Source of the DNA: Amphimedon queenslandica
Taxonomy: Eukaryota > Porifera > Demospongiae > Haplosclerida > Niphatidae
NCBI RefSeq assembly: GCF_000090795.2
Contig: NW_003546264.1
Coordinates: 3,366 to 67,365, forward strand
Length of the DNA stretch: 64,000 nt
Reading direction: 5' to 3'
A program made the position numbers and the translations under genes. Positions 44,901 through 57,212 of the stretch are shown here, in pieces. Positions within the stretch are counted from its first letter, which is position 1, and each line of letters opens with the position of its first letter. The notes under the pieces are model-generated. The model saw only the letters and a program-made list of their open reading frames with translations. It made no database searches and was not told where the DNA came from.

Positions 44901-47900
44901 ATAAGATGGAGGAAAAGAAAGAAGACAAGATGCCATCAGCAAAAGACAAAGCCAAATCACTTTTTGACGATGACCTGTTCCAAGACATCAAAGAGAAGGA
45001 GAAAGAGAAGAAGCCGACAGCTGCCAGCCTGTTTGATGAAGATCTGTTTGAAGAGAAGCCACTTACAGCAGCTCCTACTGACACTAAAGAACCTCCAAAA
45101 GAGCCTGAGCCTAGCAAAGACATAAAGTCAATCATTGGAAGAAGAGAGAAGTCACCATTATCACCAAAAAGAGACACATCAGCAAAGAAAGATGACAAGG
45201 GAAGTAGCTCATTGTTTGGAGATGATGACAAGTTTGGCAGTAAAATAACTGGATCACCATCTTTTGGACGGAGGAAGATCGAGAACAAGTTACCAATTGG
45301 AGCAGCAGCAAAACTAGTGACGGCCACTGAAGACCCACTGAGTGATAATACAGTGACCACACCTACTGATAAACTAACCACACCCACTGATAAACTGACC
45401 ACACCTACTCCAGTTAGTCCTAAAGCTAAGAAACTCCCTCCTAAGCCAAAACCAAAGCGAATTAACGTACCATTGTCCCCGGCCAGTGTCTCACCTGTGT
45501 CACCATTGTCACCAGCTGACAAGAACCATAAACTCACTGAAGACAAGGGGTCCGGTTTTGACAAGGGGTCTGAAGCAGAGAAAGGAGATAAAATTTCTGA
45601 AGCAGGAAAGAGTTTTGATACAGATAAGGGGTCCAGTACAGATAAGGGGTCCAATACAGATAAGGAGTTCAGTACAGATAAGGGGTCCGGTACAGACAAG
45701 GGGTCCAGTACAGATAAGGGGTCTGGTACAGATAAGGAGTTCAGTACAGATAAGGGGTCTGGTACAGATAAGGGGTCGAAGAGATCCAGTACTGATAGGG
45801 GGTCAGGTACAGATAAAGGGCCTGAATCAGACAAAATTTCTGATTCAACCAGCAGTTTTAAAGATGACAAGAGTTCTGAATCAAATAAAAATTCTGAATC
45901 AAGCAGCAAGGTGACCAGTACAGATAAGGGGTCTGGTGCAGATAAGGGGTCTGGATCAAGCAAAGTTAGTTTAGATGATTCTAAAGATAAGCGTTCTGAG
46001 ACACAAAATAAAAAAGAGGAGGATGTCCCAGCCTGGAAGAAGCGTCTTGAGGAGAGACGAAGACAAAAAGAAGAAAAGGAAGAGGAGGAGGAAGTGCCAG
46101 CTTGGAAGAGACGACTGGAGGAGAGACGGAAGCAAAGAGAAGCTGAAGGGAAGCAGCAGGAGAAGAAAGAAGAGATACCATCATGGAAGAAAAGAGCTGA
46201 AGAAAGAAGAATGGAAAGAGAGAGAGAGGAAGAGGAGAAGAAATTAGGAGGAGGAGGAGGAGCTGGTGGTAAAACAAAAGAGAAAACAACTTCAGGAGGT
46301 GAGGAGAAGAAGACTGAGAAAAAGGAAGAGAAGAAAATGGAGGATAGTAAGAAGAAAAATGAAGATGAAGAAATGCCTCCATGGAAGAAAAGGCTAGAGG
46401 AGAGAAGGAGACAGAGAGAGGGAGAGACAACAGCAGCTGCCACTGGAGGCAGTTCAAAGAAAGAAGAAGTACCAAGTGCTACTACCAGCAGCAGCAGTAA
46501 GAATAAACCAGGAGAAATGAAACAAGACAAAGAATCAGAAAATGAAGTAATAGATATTGTGTTGTAGTTGTTGTTATTTATTAATTACAGGAGGACAGTG
46601 TCCCTGGTTGGAAGAAGAGGCTGGAAGAGAGGAAGAAACTGAAGGAGGCAACTAAACCAGGAGGAGCTGATAAAGAGACTCTCACTAGCAAAGAAGAAGC
46701 TAGACCTAGCGATACAACACAAGACAAGATCAAACCAAAGGAGAAACCTAAACCCTCTCCTGTATCAATAACACCTCTTACCAAAGAAGAGGATAATAAA
46801 ACCACACCCAAATCAGCCACACCTAAATCAGCCACTCCCATTGATAAGGAGATGTCCCCAACAGATATTGACCCGTCGCTCCCTCAATGGAAGAAAGACC
46901 TCATTCTTAAGAGACGACTTGGAGGGGGACCACCTCCGTCACCAAGGAAACAGTTGCCTAGCGACAGTGAGAAGAAGGGAGAGGGTGGAGTCCCAGCTTG
47001 GAAGAAAGAATTATTAGCAAAAAGAAAAGACACTGAGGTACATGTCTGTACACTGCTGTATAGTGTAATAACTACTGTAGTACAGTGTGTGCTCTTTGTA
47101 GTACTATTGTATTGTAGTGCTAAACTCCCTCTACTATAGTACATGGTCTCGGGCCAAAATGGAAAGTAGAGAATTCTCCATTTTTATTACATTTTCTGAT
47201 GCATATACATGTACATGTTCTTATGTTGTGTAGAAAGTTTGAGCTGATTCTGATCAAAATTGGATTTTTTACGAATTTTTTAAATTGCTCCAAAATCGGA
47301 CAAAAGTCCCTGTACTATAGTACATGGTCTCGGGCCAAAATTTGCCAAAAATGGAAAGTAGAGAATTCTTGATTTTTATTACATTTCCTGATGCATATAC
47401 ATGTTCTTATGTTGTGTAGAAAGTTTGAGCTGATTCCAATCAAAATTGGATTTTTTACAAATTTTTTAAATTGCTCCAAAATCGGACAAAAGTCCCTGTA
47501 CTATAGTACATGATCTCGGGCCAAATTTTGCCAGAAATGGAAAGTAGAGAATTCTCCATTTTTATTACATTTTCTGATACATATACATGTTCTTATGTTG
47601 TGTAGAAAGTTTCAACTGATTCCGATCAAAATTGAATTTTTTACGAATTTTTTAAATTGCTCCAAAATCGGACAAAAGTCCCTGTACTATAGTACATGGT
47701 CTCGGGCCAAAATTTGCCAAAAATGGAAAGTAAAGAATTCTCCATTTTTATTACATTTTCTGATACATATACATGTTCTGATATTGTGTAGAAAGTTTCA
47801 ACTGATTCCAATCAAAATTGGATTTTTTACGAATTTTTTAAATTGCTCCAAAATCGGACAAAAGTCCCTGTACTATAGTACAGGGATTTTGGCCAAATTT

Positions 47901-48177
47901 TCCAAAAATGAAAGTAAAAGGATTCTCCATTTTTGCACTTCTATTTAAGGTTTCATCTCCTATCAAGAAAGGAACAAGTGAAAAGGAAGTCCCAAATTTC
48001 ATGAAAGAATTTCAAATGAAAAAACGAACATGTAAGAATGGGTCATGTGTTCTAAAAATAGTATCAATTCTTTCTCTTTTATTTTTAGAGTATTCTCATT
48101 CTATTGTACATGCATTGTTCTGGTCTTCATTCTCTAGTATTATAATAATGTTGCTCTGTTTTTACCAGTCAAGCTAG
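41998..48177 (+). CDS. Low-complexity protein with repeated VPAWKKRLEERR motifs (actin/PP1-regulator-like)
   Basis: Exons 41998-42033, 42348-42509, 42652-42717, 43297-43557, 43964-46546, 46591-47037 and probably 47950-48177; about 1,260 residues. Ends are inferred from splice sites and phase. The N-terminal part contains MLDTAAQRQKAYLGHGKGLQ. The centre has acidic LF motifs (SLFDDDLFQD, SLFDEDLFEE) like those that bind capping protein/retromer in FAM21. A Ser-Thr-Asp-Lys-Gly repeat region follows, then eight copies of a motif such as VPAWKKRLEERRRQ, IPSWKKRAEERR, LPQWKKDLILKRR, the last being VPNFMKEFQMKKR. Similar motifs occur in phostensin and taperin, and the layout recalls CRACD-type regulators of actin capping. 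This is resemblance, not proven orthology. The last exon end is uncertain. Confidence 0.7.
45600..45800 (+). repeat. Coding 18-bp repeat (S-T-D-K-G-S)
   Basis: Tandem, in-frame copies of an 18-bp unit such as AGTACAGATAAGGGGTCC, at least nine in a row, encode STDKGS, GTDKGS or STDKEF. Scattered copies continue to about 45955. Slippage has probably expanded a linker. Confidence 0.85.
47140..47945 (-). repeat. Satellite array in an intron, reverse orientation
   Basis: Units with cores starting at 47308, 47494, 47680 and 47865 (spacing 185-186). In three of these the right arm reads CATGGTCTCGGGCC or CATGATCTCGGGCC in place of CAGGG, so the dyad is shortened; the last core is perfect. It separates exon 6 from the last proposed exon of the W-K-K-R-L repeat gene. 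Confidence 0.95.
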
Positions 48178-48389
48178 TTTGGAACAACTCCTCCTCCTCC
48201 TCTGTATCTGTTGCTACCTCCTTTCCCTCCCTCTCCCTCCCTCTTGCTGTCAGTGGTTAATATTCACAATTATTATCATGCTATTACTATTATTATTATT
48301 ATGATTATTATTATAGTGGAGAATATGTTTGTTGTTTATTTTTGTTTACATCCTTTGTTGTTTTATTTTTATGATACAATAATTATTAA
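48178..48389. other. Convergent spacer
   Basis: CT-rich and AT-rich DNA between the proposed stop at 48177 (+) and the SAMD15-like stop at 48390 (-). No feature recognised. Confidence 0.45.
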
Positions 48390-48905
48390 TTAATCAATAG
48401 ATTTGTTCATGGCTGTAGGTTTGAATGTTAACTCATCGCTATGGCGGCCAGACTTACTCTTTCTCTCGAGAAAGAGGTGCAGTTCGCTGGCTGGAGGTAA
48501 TGAGATGCTTTTGTTCCAACAAGGGTCCTCAATATGGAGCAAGTCTCTTACCTCTTTTGATATTACCTGTGTGTGGGTAAAAGAACACCTGCTCAATCAA
48601 GACTGCATACATTATTAATAGCAATCTCTCTTCTCTCTCCTTACTTGAATGTCCTTCCAGTCAGTGATCCCAATCTTTGGAAGGTTGGACGAGTTGATCC
48701 AGATGAGCTTCCTTCCCGTTATGATGTTGCTTGTAAAGCACTCCTGCCGTTACTAATGATAATAATACTTATAATACTCCTCTACCTTGTATTGAGGGTA
48801 ACCTAGCGATCCGATCCACTCAGCTACGTCTTTGGCACTCCATTTTAAGCAATAAGGAACATCCTGACCAGCCGCCATCTTGTTGTTATGTAATTTGGTA
48901 GCCAT
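48390..48905 (-). CDS. SAMD15: SAM domain protein, SAMD15-like
   Basis: Three exons: 48786-48905 (MATKLHNNKMAAGQDVPYCL, then KWSAKDVAEWIGSLGYPQYK), about 48655-48750 (ECFTSNIITGRKLIWINSSN, then LPKIGITDWKDIQ) and 48390 to about 48568 (VRDLLHIEDPCWNKSISLPP, then LHLFLERKSKSGRHSDELT). This matches the SAM domain and the following conserved tail of vertebrate SAMD15 (ECFITNFISGRKLI, LPQMGIT, LLEIEEPLFKRSISLP), but the long N-terminal repeat region of the mammalian protein is missing. SAM domains mediate protein-protein contacts; the function is unknown. Confidence 0.8.
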
Positions 48906-49063
48906 AGATACTGTAACCATGGAAACAGTAAAATGAGGTGCCACTTCTTCCAATTGGAACTATTATCATTAATTTTATTAATAAATCAAAAATATTCTCA
49001 AAATAGAATTAGCAACAACACTTGTTACATGTAAAAATAATAACAATACTATAAACAGCAACA

Positions 49064-49113
<50 letters not shown>

Positions 49114-49181
49114 TCATGATGATACAGCAGATTATTGTGAGTGTGTAGAGTACATGAATAGTTCAGTAAGAGGGCAGACTC
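48906..49181. other. Spacer with (AAT)n run
   Basis: Upstream of the SAMD15-like gene and downstream of Mondo. About 15 AAT units lie at 49063-49108. No gene seen. Confidence 0.6.
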
Positions 49182-52100
49182 TCATCTCTTGGCTTCACTC
49201 TGAGCTCCAGCTGGGTGAACAGGAGCTGATCCATACTGACTCAACTGCTCCGGGAGTTTACTCGGATCAGACAATATTGTGGTCTTAACACTGAGCTCTT
49301 TCAAACTGCTCATGACAACTAAACAAATGAATAACTAAAACAATGTGACACCATTCAATAGTGTTGTACCAGGTCTGAGGGCGGGGAGGCTGCAGTTCTG
49401 ATCGCACCAGGAGAGGACAGACTGACATAAAACCTCTGGACTAGCACTAGATACGCTGCTATTGTAGGACTCGAACAAATGCTGTAATATTATACTGTAC
49501 TGATAATTAGAAACAGTGAGTTAAGGAGGAGAATTGTAAGTTAAAAATGACATTTGGCAACTTTAAAAATTTGTAAAAAATCCAATTTTGATCGGAATTA
49601 GTTTAAACTTTCTACACAACATAAGAACATGTATATGTATCAGAAAATGTAATAAAAATGGAGAATTCTCTACTTTCCATTTTTGGCAAAATTTGGCCCG
49701 AGACCATGTACTATAGTACAGGGACTTTTGTCCGATTTTGGAGCAATTTAAAAAATTTGTAAAAAATCCAATTTTGATTGGAATCAGCTCAAACTTTCTA
49801 CACAACATAAGAACATGTATATGTATCAGAAAATGTAATAAAAATGGAGAATTCTCTACTTTCCATTTTTGGCAAAATTTGGCCCGAGACCATGTACTAT
49901 AGTACAGGGACTTTTGTCCGATTTTGAAGCAACTTAAAAAATTCGTAAAAAATCCAATTTTGATCAGAATTAATTCAAACTTTCTACACAACATAAAAAC
50001 ATGTATATGTATCAGAAAATGTAATAAAATCAAGAACTCTATATGCTTTTCTTTCATATCGTAACATCAGCCAATCTTAATTAAAGCCACACCCAGTAAT
50101 TAACAAGAGGATACTATCCAGAACTTATAGTTTTGATTGGTTCTTTGTTGCACGTATTCCTTAAAGTGCTGTCTGTTCTCTTCATTTCTCTATAAAAATG
50201 CAATAAAGCTCCAGCCCCTGACCCCACCCCTCACCTGTCGTGTTGTGACTAATACTCCAGATGCAGGTAGCTGTTGCTGACAAGAAGTGATTAATTGATT
50301 CAAATTTGATATTTCTTCTTTTAACTGGTCAATTCTTTTCTCTCTGGCATCCCTCTCTGTGTGTTTGCTCTCCAAATACTCGATTGCTAAATAAATAATT
50401 ATTACTAACATTTATTTATTCAGTTATTATTAATTACTTTTTTCCAGAAGTACAGCCTTGCTCACTTTACCTGAGGGGTGCTGTGTTGGGTTGATTACTA
50501 AACTTTGGAGCTGCTCAAACCCGTTCTTAATACTGCCACGCCTCTTTTGCTCAGCTGTGATATGAGACTGTCGTCTCAACTCTTGATACATCTTCTTCTC
50601 ATCTGGCGTCAAGTTACGAGCATTTTTAAACTTCTTCTACAAGAAACTAGTCATTTATCATAAACTATAATAAATACCCACCAATAGAGCAGGTGACACG
50701 CCCCCTGCGTTCTCATGTATGTCTGGAGATCTAGTCCGGTAACTAGCGCCTCCTCCTTCTATAAATAGATCAGGTCACATGAGAGTCACCTGACTATACT
50801 TACCGCTAGTGGGTGGGGCACTATAAGGTGATACTGAGGGTGAGCAAGCCTGAGGTATTAATAATTATTAATAAATTAATCGGCTCCGCCTACCTGAGCT
50901 GCAGCTGCCATTAAGAGACGACTTTGAAAGTCACTAACGCCGGAAGCCTGTTAAACTGTTAATAACTATTAATATAACTAGGTCACACCCACCTTTACTA
51001 ACTGAGAAGGTGTTGAAGTTTGAACTGGTTCAGTTGCCATGGACTGCAGGTCCAATGATGATTGCTGAGGTGATACCAGTTCCTGTTTAACAATAAGGGG
51101 TGGAGCCACGTTGCTAGGTGGGTCCCTCTGAGACCTCTTTGAGCCATCGTGTGTTAATATTGATTTAAGAATCTGGACCGAGGCAGGGTTGGACAGTACA
51201 GCAGCTAGGTCCTTCTGCTGCTGTTGTGTTGGTTGTTCACCTGATTCAGAGACGTACTGCTCCAGTAACAGTAGATACTGCTGTGATGCTATGGACTGTT
51301 GCTTCTCAATCTCTCTTATCTGCTCCAGCTGCTCCTCCTCAAGTCGTTTCATCTGTTCCGCTATCAACTGCATGTTGGGCTCAACACTTCCTTTGGAGTA
51401 GGTGGGGCTAGTTCCAGTAGCCACACCCCTCACCTCCTCCCCTAGTCTGTACTGTGGTCCAGTACGAGGGTAAGATGAAGGCTCACACTGTTGCTGCTGC
51501 TGCTGTTGTATATAGAGTGATGGCTCAGGGTACGTGTTGTATAAAGACAAGAGCTCTGATGATTGGGGCGTAGTCACTGGTGGGTGTGGCCCCGTATCAT
51601 ACATAATTGAAGAGGGTGGGGCCTCATCTGTTGTGAAAAGAGGTGTGGGTTTAGTCATGATACTAGTTTGATATGACAGCTTAGGCTGTGGGTGGAGACT
51701 GGGATGGGTGTGGCCAGGCCCTAGGTCCATGGACTCTGAATCAGGTCTCAGACCAACCTCTTGATGAGTAGGAGCTACTGGAGGATTGAGAAACCCCGAG
51801 GGATTAATGTGGTACTCATTAATGGGCGGGGCTCCAACTGCCCCGCCCACTCCATAGGGAGACCTCATTGGTTGATAAGAACCGGTTCTACTGACCTCTT
51901 CTGGAATAGGATCTAATTAATAATAATTAATAAACAAGTATTATTATTATTCATTATTATTACCAAGAGTATATAATACTTAAAGAGAGTATCGAATGGC
52001 CCTATACAAGCTGCTGCATGAGGGCGTATTTGCTCAAAGTCACAATCCGCATACTCCAGTATACTTTATCAATGAATATAATTATCGCGTAGACATTGAG

Positions 52101-53851
52101 TTGCCATTGTCACGAGTTGGCAAGTGCTTGGGGCACAAACTCCTGGATACTAGCAGCACTGCCTTTGTAGTTCATCTTTCCAGCCTTCTTTCGAGCTCCT
52201 TTCTCGTATTGGAAGAGATTGCCAAGTTTTAAAAAGCTAAGGGCCAGATAATGTTGCCACATGGTGGATCACGTGATATGGTAAGTATACTGGAGTATGC
52301 GGATTGTGACTTTGAGCAAATACGCCCTCATGCAGTAGTCTTCTATAGGGCCGTTCGATACTCTCTTTATATATTATGTACTCTTGTTATTACCCATTGT
52401 CTTGTTGGGTGGAGTCATGAATGTCATTGAACTCCCGTAATTAATATCAGATTGATTCCTGTACTGGGCGGGGCCAGTATCAGACATTAAGTACATGTTG
52501 CTAGGAGACACTCCTTGAGAAGGCGGGGCCATACTGGGCGGAGTGTTACCAGCAAAAGGCGGTACCGATCCAGCCCTCATGCCCGTGCCATTGAATGATG
52601 GAAATATCACTAAAAGTAATTATCATAATTATTAATAGATGTGGCTCCTCCCCTCCCTAATACCTTCCATTGGTTCCAGGTGGTCCAACAGATCGTCCAG
52701 TGTTGGGTTTAGCATGTCAAGATTTGGTTGTAACATTTCAGCCGACTCCACTAAAGGCCTCATGTAGGTTCTCTCATCTCCAGGACGAGGGATTACGTTC
52801 ATAAAAAGATCAGGAAAATCTATAAAGAATGATTGGTAAGCCCCACCCATCAACCATACCCTCTCACCTTCCAGTCCTTGCAACAAAGTGTTTGAAAACC
52901 TATCAATAGTAACAAGTACATGTACATGCACCTGTATAAACGGGTTTTAATTACCTGTTAGTCGTGTTACTTAAGTCGGCTTGCACTGCAATGTCTCCCC
53001 CTGCCTGTCCTTCCTGTTGCTACAAGTGACGAGGATAAAGAGTGTGATTAGGAGGTGTGGTTAGGGGTGTGGCTAACCTGTGCATTACCAGTGTTTGCTG
53101 GTATCCTCTTGATGTTTGACCACGCCTACAATAAACCACAAATTCTAATTGTTTGTCTTAAATTGAAGAGGAAAGAATTACAGGTACATGTACACATTAT
53201 GGTACAGCTGATTCCCCCACCAGCTGTATAGGCATCCTTACATTTTTCTTCTTATAAAAGAGGCGCCATTTTCTATATTCATTAGCGACAGCCTGTCTTG
53301 TTCTCTTCCAATACTTTCCCTCGATCACGACACTCTAATAATTAGAAACAAACGTAACGTGTACAGTACCACATAAAGTGCTCTAATATACACAGACCTG
53401 TGGGTTCTTGTGTGAGGCCACGTCTATTTCTGGGTCTACGGCAAACTTGCAAAACTTTGGCTTACAACCTTTTTGAACTAAAGAAGAAGAGAATATGTAG
53501 AGGTACAGGTACATACATAAGGTAAAGGAGCTAACACTGAATGTGCCATGATCTCCATATTCCATTGCTCAGTCGTATCTGGTCATTCTTCAAGAGCTGC
53601 ATGTGACGGTAATGCTTCCACTGGGGGTTTCCCAGCACTCCTCTACACATCCACCATCAGACAACATGTAATGACATTGAGCACCATGTATAGTACACGT
53701 ACCTGCACTCTACTGTTAGTTTTTGAAAGAGGTTGGCCAGTGAGAGGTCGAGGGAGACGGCAGCCAAACTGTCCCTCCCTCCAAACCTAAAACTCTTGGA
53801 ATAGTTAGTGAAATCATATCCTTTAGAAGGGACTTCTCGCTGGACCTCCAT
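49182..53851 (-). CDS. MLXIP: Mondo (MLXIP/ChREBP-type) bHLH-zip glucose-sensing factor
   Basis: Multi-exon gene from ATG 53851 (MEVQREVPSKGYDFTNYSKS) to TGA 49182-49184. Mondo conserved N-terminal blocks: SLDLSLANLFQKLTVEC (about 53700-53760), PQWKHYRHMQLLKNDQIRLS with NGIWRSWHIQ (about 53555-53645), VVIEGKYWKR (about 53310) and PNLDMLNPTLDDLLDHLEPM (about 52680-52735). A Gln-rich middle follows (50978-51868). The bHLH is HITAEQKRRGSIKNGFEQLQ with KVSKAVLLEKS (50430-50570), then the zipper (LKEEISNLNQLITSCQQQLP, about 50265-50320) and the dimerisation/cytoplasmic-localisation tail WCDQNCSLPALRP (about 49375-49410). Mondo pairs with Mlx, is held in the cytoplasm until glucose-6-phosphate rises, and binds paired E-boxes. 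Introns hold satellite copies and a MITE. Confidence 0.92.
49550..50040 (+). repeat. Satellite array in Mondo intron
   Basis: Two full units and flanks, with cores CCATGTACTATAGTACAGGG at about 49704 and 49890 (spacing 186). The reverse strand carries a 164-codon open frame through the units, a by-product of the multiple-of-three length. Confidence 0.93.
51981..52369. mobile_element. MITE with about 90-bp terminal inverted repeats, TA duplication
   Basis: The first about 90 bases (AAGAGAGTATCGAATGGCCC through AATCCGCATACTCCAGTATA) recur inverted at the right end (52280-52367). TA flanks both ends. This suggests a Tc1/mariner-type non-autonomous element inserted in a Mondo intron. The centre (about 52075-52275) is not inverted. 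High arm identity indicates recent activity. Confidence 0.85.
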
Positions 53852-54029
53852 TGAAAGAGAGGAGAGGATCAAGAGAACTAGGTAGCAGGAAACAGAGGAG
53901 TAGAAAGAAAGAGAATCATCATTCAGAACCAAACAGGCAAACACCTTCCCCAATCTCCTGCTCGTGATAGGGTGTGTCTGGAGGCGTGGCTTATTGTGAC
54001 CACGCCCACCAACCAGGCAATCACTGAAA
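53852..54029. promoter_or_regulatory. 178-bp divergent promoter, Mondo / ERM
   Basis: Start codons at 53851 (-) and 54030 (+). It contains GGAGGCGTGGC and GACCACGCCCACC (GC-box/CACCC-like) at about 53970-54010. The minus frame stays open through the region but overlaps the ERM start, so I did not extend Mondo into it. Confidence 0.5.
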
Positions 54030-54802
54030 ATGGCCAAGAATATTACCAGCAAACAACTGAACGTTGAGGTAACTACCATTGATGCTGTACTGGAATTCTC
54101 CATTGAAGTAAGGAAACATAATGATGAATGATGATATTAATAATAATTGTAATGATAATGATAATTACATGTGAAAATGTACATGTACATGTAAAGCCAC
54201 GCCCCTATTCATTACAGGGTAAAGCAACAGGTAAACAGCTGTTTGATTTAGTGACGAGGACCCTGGGACTGAGGGAGGTCTGGTACTTTGGACTAATGTT
54301 TACTGACGCTAAAGGTTTCAAGACTTGGCTGAGATACGATAAAAAGGTGAGACATACAGTTACATGAAACAACCTCTACCTGTACAGGGCAAGAGGAACT
54401 TCAAAGATTTGTAAAATGCCCACACTTGATCGGAATCAGCTCAAACTTTCTACACAACATAAGAACATGTATATGTATCAAAAAATTATAAAAATGGAGA
54501 ATTCTCTACTTTTCATTTTTGGCAAAATTTGGCCCGAGACCATGTACTATAGTACAGGGACTTTTGTCCGATTTTGAAGCAACTTTAAAAATTCATAAAA
54601 ATGCAAATTTGATTCTGTATAAGAGGCACACTTCTTTGTTCATGTCATGATTGTCGTCCATAGATCATTGATCAGCACATTCCTAAGGACAGCGTCGTTG
54701 GCTTTAAATTCCGTCCAAAGTTCTACCCAGAGGATGTGAGCACTTTAATAATGGAAGTAACAATACATCTGTTCTATCTGCATGTAAGAGAGGCGGGGCT
54801 TA

Positions 54803-54854
<52 letters not shown>

Positions 54855-55660
54855 AGTGTAAGGAAGATATTATTGATGAAAGGATCTATTGTTCTCCGGA
54901 GGCGTCGCTGCTATTAGCATCATTTGCATTACAATCTGAAGTACAGCTGCTACAACTTTTGAATTAACACACACACTCTCTCTCCTTCCTTTGTATAGTA
55001 CGGACCTTATGATGAATCTGTCCATATTCCTGGCTTCCTTAATAACCAGCACTTACTACCTTCAAATGTATGCCCACACGCATTAATTAATTAATTGTAA
55101 TGTGCCACACCCATATTAATTAATCAATGATTATTAATAGGTGATCACACAGTTTGATCTCACTCCCCAGCAGTGGGAGGTTCAACTGATAGACTTATGG
55201 ACCAAACACACTAACATGCTAAAGTAATGATGTCATGTGATGTCATATGATGTCATAATGATACTGTAGGAGTGAAGCTGAATTAGAATATTTAAAAATA
55301 GCCCAAGACTTGGAAATGTACGGAATTAATTATTTTGAGATCACAGTAAGTTGATTAATAATAAACAAATAGTTTTTATTAAAGCAACTTTGTTTCTTGG
55401 CACATCTTGTGTTACTAATTGCACAATTATAAAGGAACCCTTTTATGTATTGCCACCACCTGCTCTCAATCCCTCCTCCTCTTTTAGAATAAGAAAGGGT
55501 CCCAGCTGTGGTTGGGTGTAGATGCTTATGGTCTAAATATATACAACCATGACAATAAAGTACAACCAAAGATATCATTTCCATGGGGTGAGATTAGAAA
55601 TGTTGAATATCACGGGAAAAAGGTAGCGACAATAATAAATTATTATTACCATTATTGTTA

Positions 55661-55699
<39 letters not shown>

Positions 55700-57212
55700 G
55701 TTCTGCATTATGCCAGAGGACAGGAATTCACCAGATTTTGTATTTTATGTACCAAAAACTAAAATATCTGACCTAGTAAGTTATTATTATCATTATTACT
55801 GTATATTGATTGGTTGCTTTGATGTGGTTTGATGACATTAATAGTTTAATGCACATTCCAGTGTTTGGTCTATAATAAAGTTCATTGAGCAGTCACTATT
55901 TGTACTATTACACTACCAGACTCACTGCCTTCTCTTCCTCTCTCTCTCTCTCTCTCTCTCTCCTTCAGATCATGCAACTTTGTGTTGGCAATCATGACCT
56001 TTATTTGAAGAGAAGGAAGCCAGCTACCATGGAGATACAGCAAATGAGGGCTCAAGCAAAGGAAGAGAGGAGCAGAAAGATAGTAAGTTTTGGGTAGGAG
56101 GCCGGCCATTTTGATATGTCTTTTCTTTGAAAAGATGGAGAGAGACAAGCTTGAGACTGAGAAGGCAGCAAGAATGCAACTTGAAAGAGAAAAGAAAGAA
56201 CTGGAAGAAAGACTCATAGCATTAGAGAAGGAGAACCAACAGGCACATCAAGCAAAAGTATATCATCATTAATGAAGAACCTTCATCTCTCAGCCCTCTC
56301 TTTCAGTTGGCAGCAGAGACAAGAGCACAGATAATGGAGGAAAGAATGAAAATAGCAGAAGAACAAACACACAGTTTGACAAGGAAGAAGATTGAGACTG
56401 AAGCTGAGATGCAGCGAGTTAGAGCCTCAGCTATTAAAGTGAGGAGAAGATAATGGAGTAATGACAGGAGCCATGGTATTGTTAAACCCTGCTTGTGTTG
56501 TAGAGTGAAGAGGAAAGAATAGTCATGAAGAAGAAAGTCATCAAAGCAAAGGAGGAGGCAGCAAGTTTACAACAAACAGCACAACAGGAGAGACAAGAAG
56601 CAGAGAGCTTAAGGAAACGACTTGAGAGAGCTCACATTAACAACTCACCTCCTTCACCACTGACTTTACAATACAAAGACACTTCACCTACAGTCAAGAC
56701 ACCTACTTCACTAGTATGAATATATACTTTACGTATTATTAATTCTTATTTTATATTTATACAGCTGTCATCAGAATTAGGTGATTCCAATGATACAGTT
56801 GTTGATGTGTTGCCTAATGGAAGCAGTTCAGTTGATGTCAGCAATACTGAAGATCTTGCTACTGAATTACAAAAACAGCATGAGGACTATTGGCAGCAGT
56901 CACAATACTTGAGTGAGAAACTAACAGCACTTCAAAATGAAGTAGCAGACTTTAAACAAGAAGAGAAAGAGAAGGAGTCCTCTCCATTGCCTCTAGTCAG
57001 AGGAGTGAGGGGGAAAGAGAGAAAGAGCAAGACTGAGGTTTCCACCACTCAAAGGATCCATGCCTCAATAGTGAGACAAAGCTCACATAAGCACTATACT
57101 TATGACAAGGTTTGAGTATAACAGTACAGCACTATTGATGGTTTTACTTATCTTTTGTTAGAGTAAATCTGGTTCAACTAAATCCCGAATCGAGTTTTTT
57201 GAAGATTTATGA
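54030..57212 (+). CDS. ERM protein (ezrin/radixin/moesin)
   Basis: Multi-exon gene; exon 1 is 54030-54107 ([20 protein letters not shown]), exon 2 begins 54218. The FERM domain is complete: [38 protein letters not shown]-type block [13 protein letters not shown] (about 55300-55345), [43 protein letters not shown] and [15 protein letters not shown] with [13 protein letters not shown] coiled-coil region follows (56150-56650), then a C-terminal actin-binding tail ending [14 protein letters not shown]. The regulatory Thr of KYKT is kept as HYT. ERM proteins link membrane receptors to F-actin when opened by PIP2 and Thr phosphorylation. The tail domain before HYT is diverged. Confidence 0.93.
54400..54640 (+). 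repeat. Satellite copy in ERM intron
   Basis: A unit with CAGCTCAAACTTTCTACACA, a core CCATGTACTATAGTACAGGG at about 54540, and TTTTGAAGCAACTTTAAAAA. Forward orientation, same strand as the gene. Confidence 0.92.
54795..54852 (+). repeat. (ATT)n tract next to an ERM acceptor
   Basis: About 16 ATT units end in ATTACTATAG, which serves as the acceptor before TGTAAGGAAGATATTATTGA. Confidence 0.9.
55655..55700 (+). repeat. (ATT)n tract forming an ERM splice acceptor
   Basis: GTTATT units pass into about ten ATT units, and the last one reads ATTAG, giving the acceptor immediately before TTCTGCATTATGCCAGAGG. Confidence 0.9.

Noticed and set aside
44764-46530. 588-codon open frame on the minus strand, Ser/Leu/Phe-rich
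   Set aside because: It is the antisense of the Lys/Glu/Ser-rich coding exon of the + gene; purine-rich codons give stop-poor antisense. No conserved pattern is seen.
49563-50057. 164-residue protein on the minus strand
   Set aside because: It is translation through satellite units inside a Mondo intron; the repeated peptide mirrors the DNA repeat.
53852-54103. Longer Mondo N terminus with a hydrophobic stretch starting at 54103
   Set aside because: It overlaps the ERM first exon on the other strand, and Mondo proteins have no signal sequence; the ATG at 53851 fits better.
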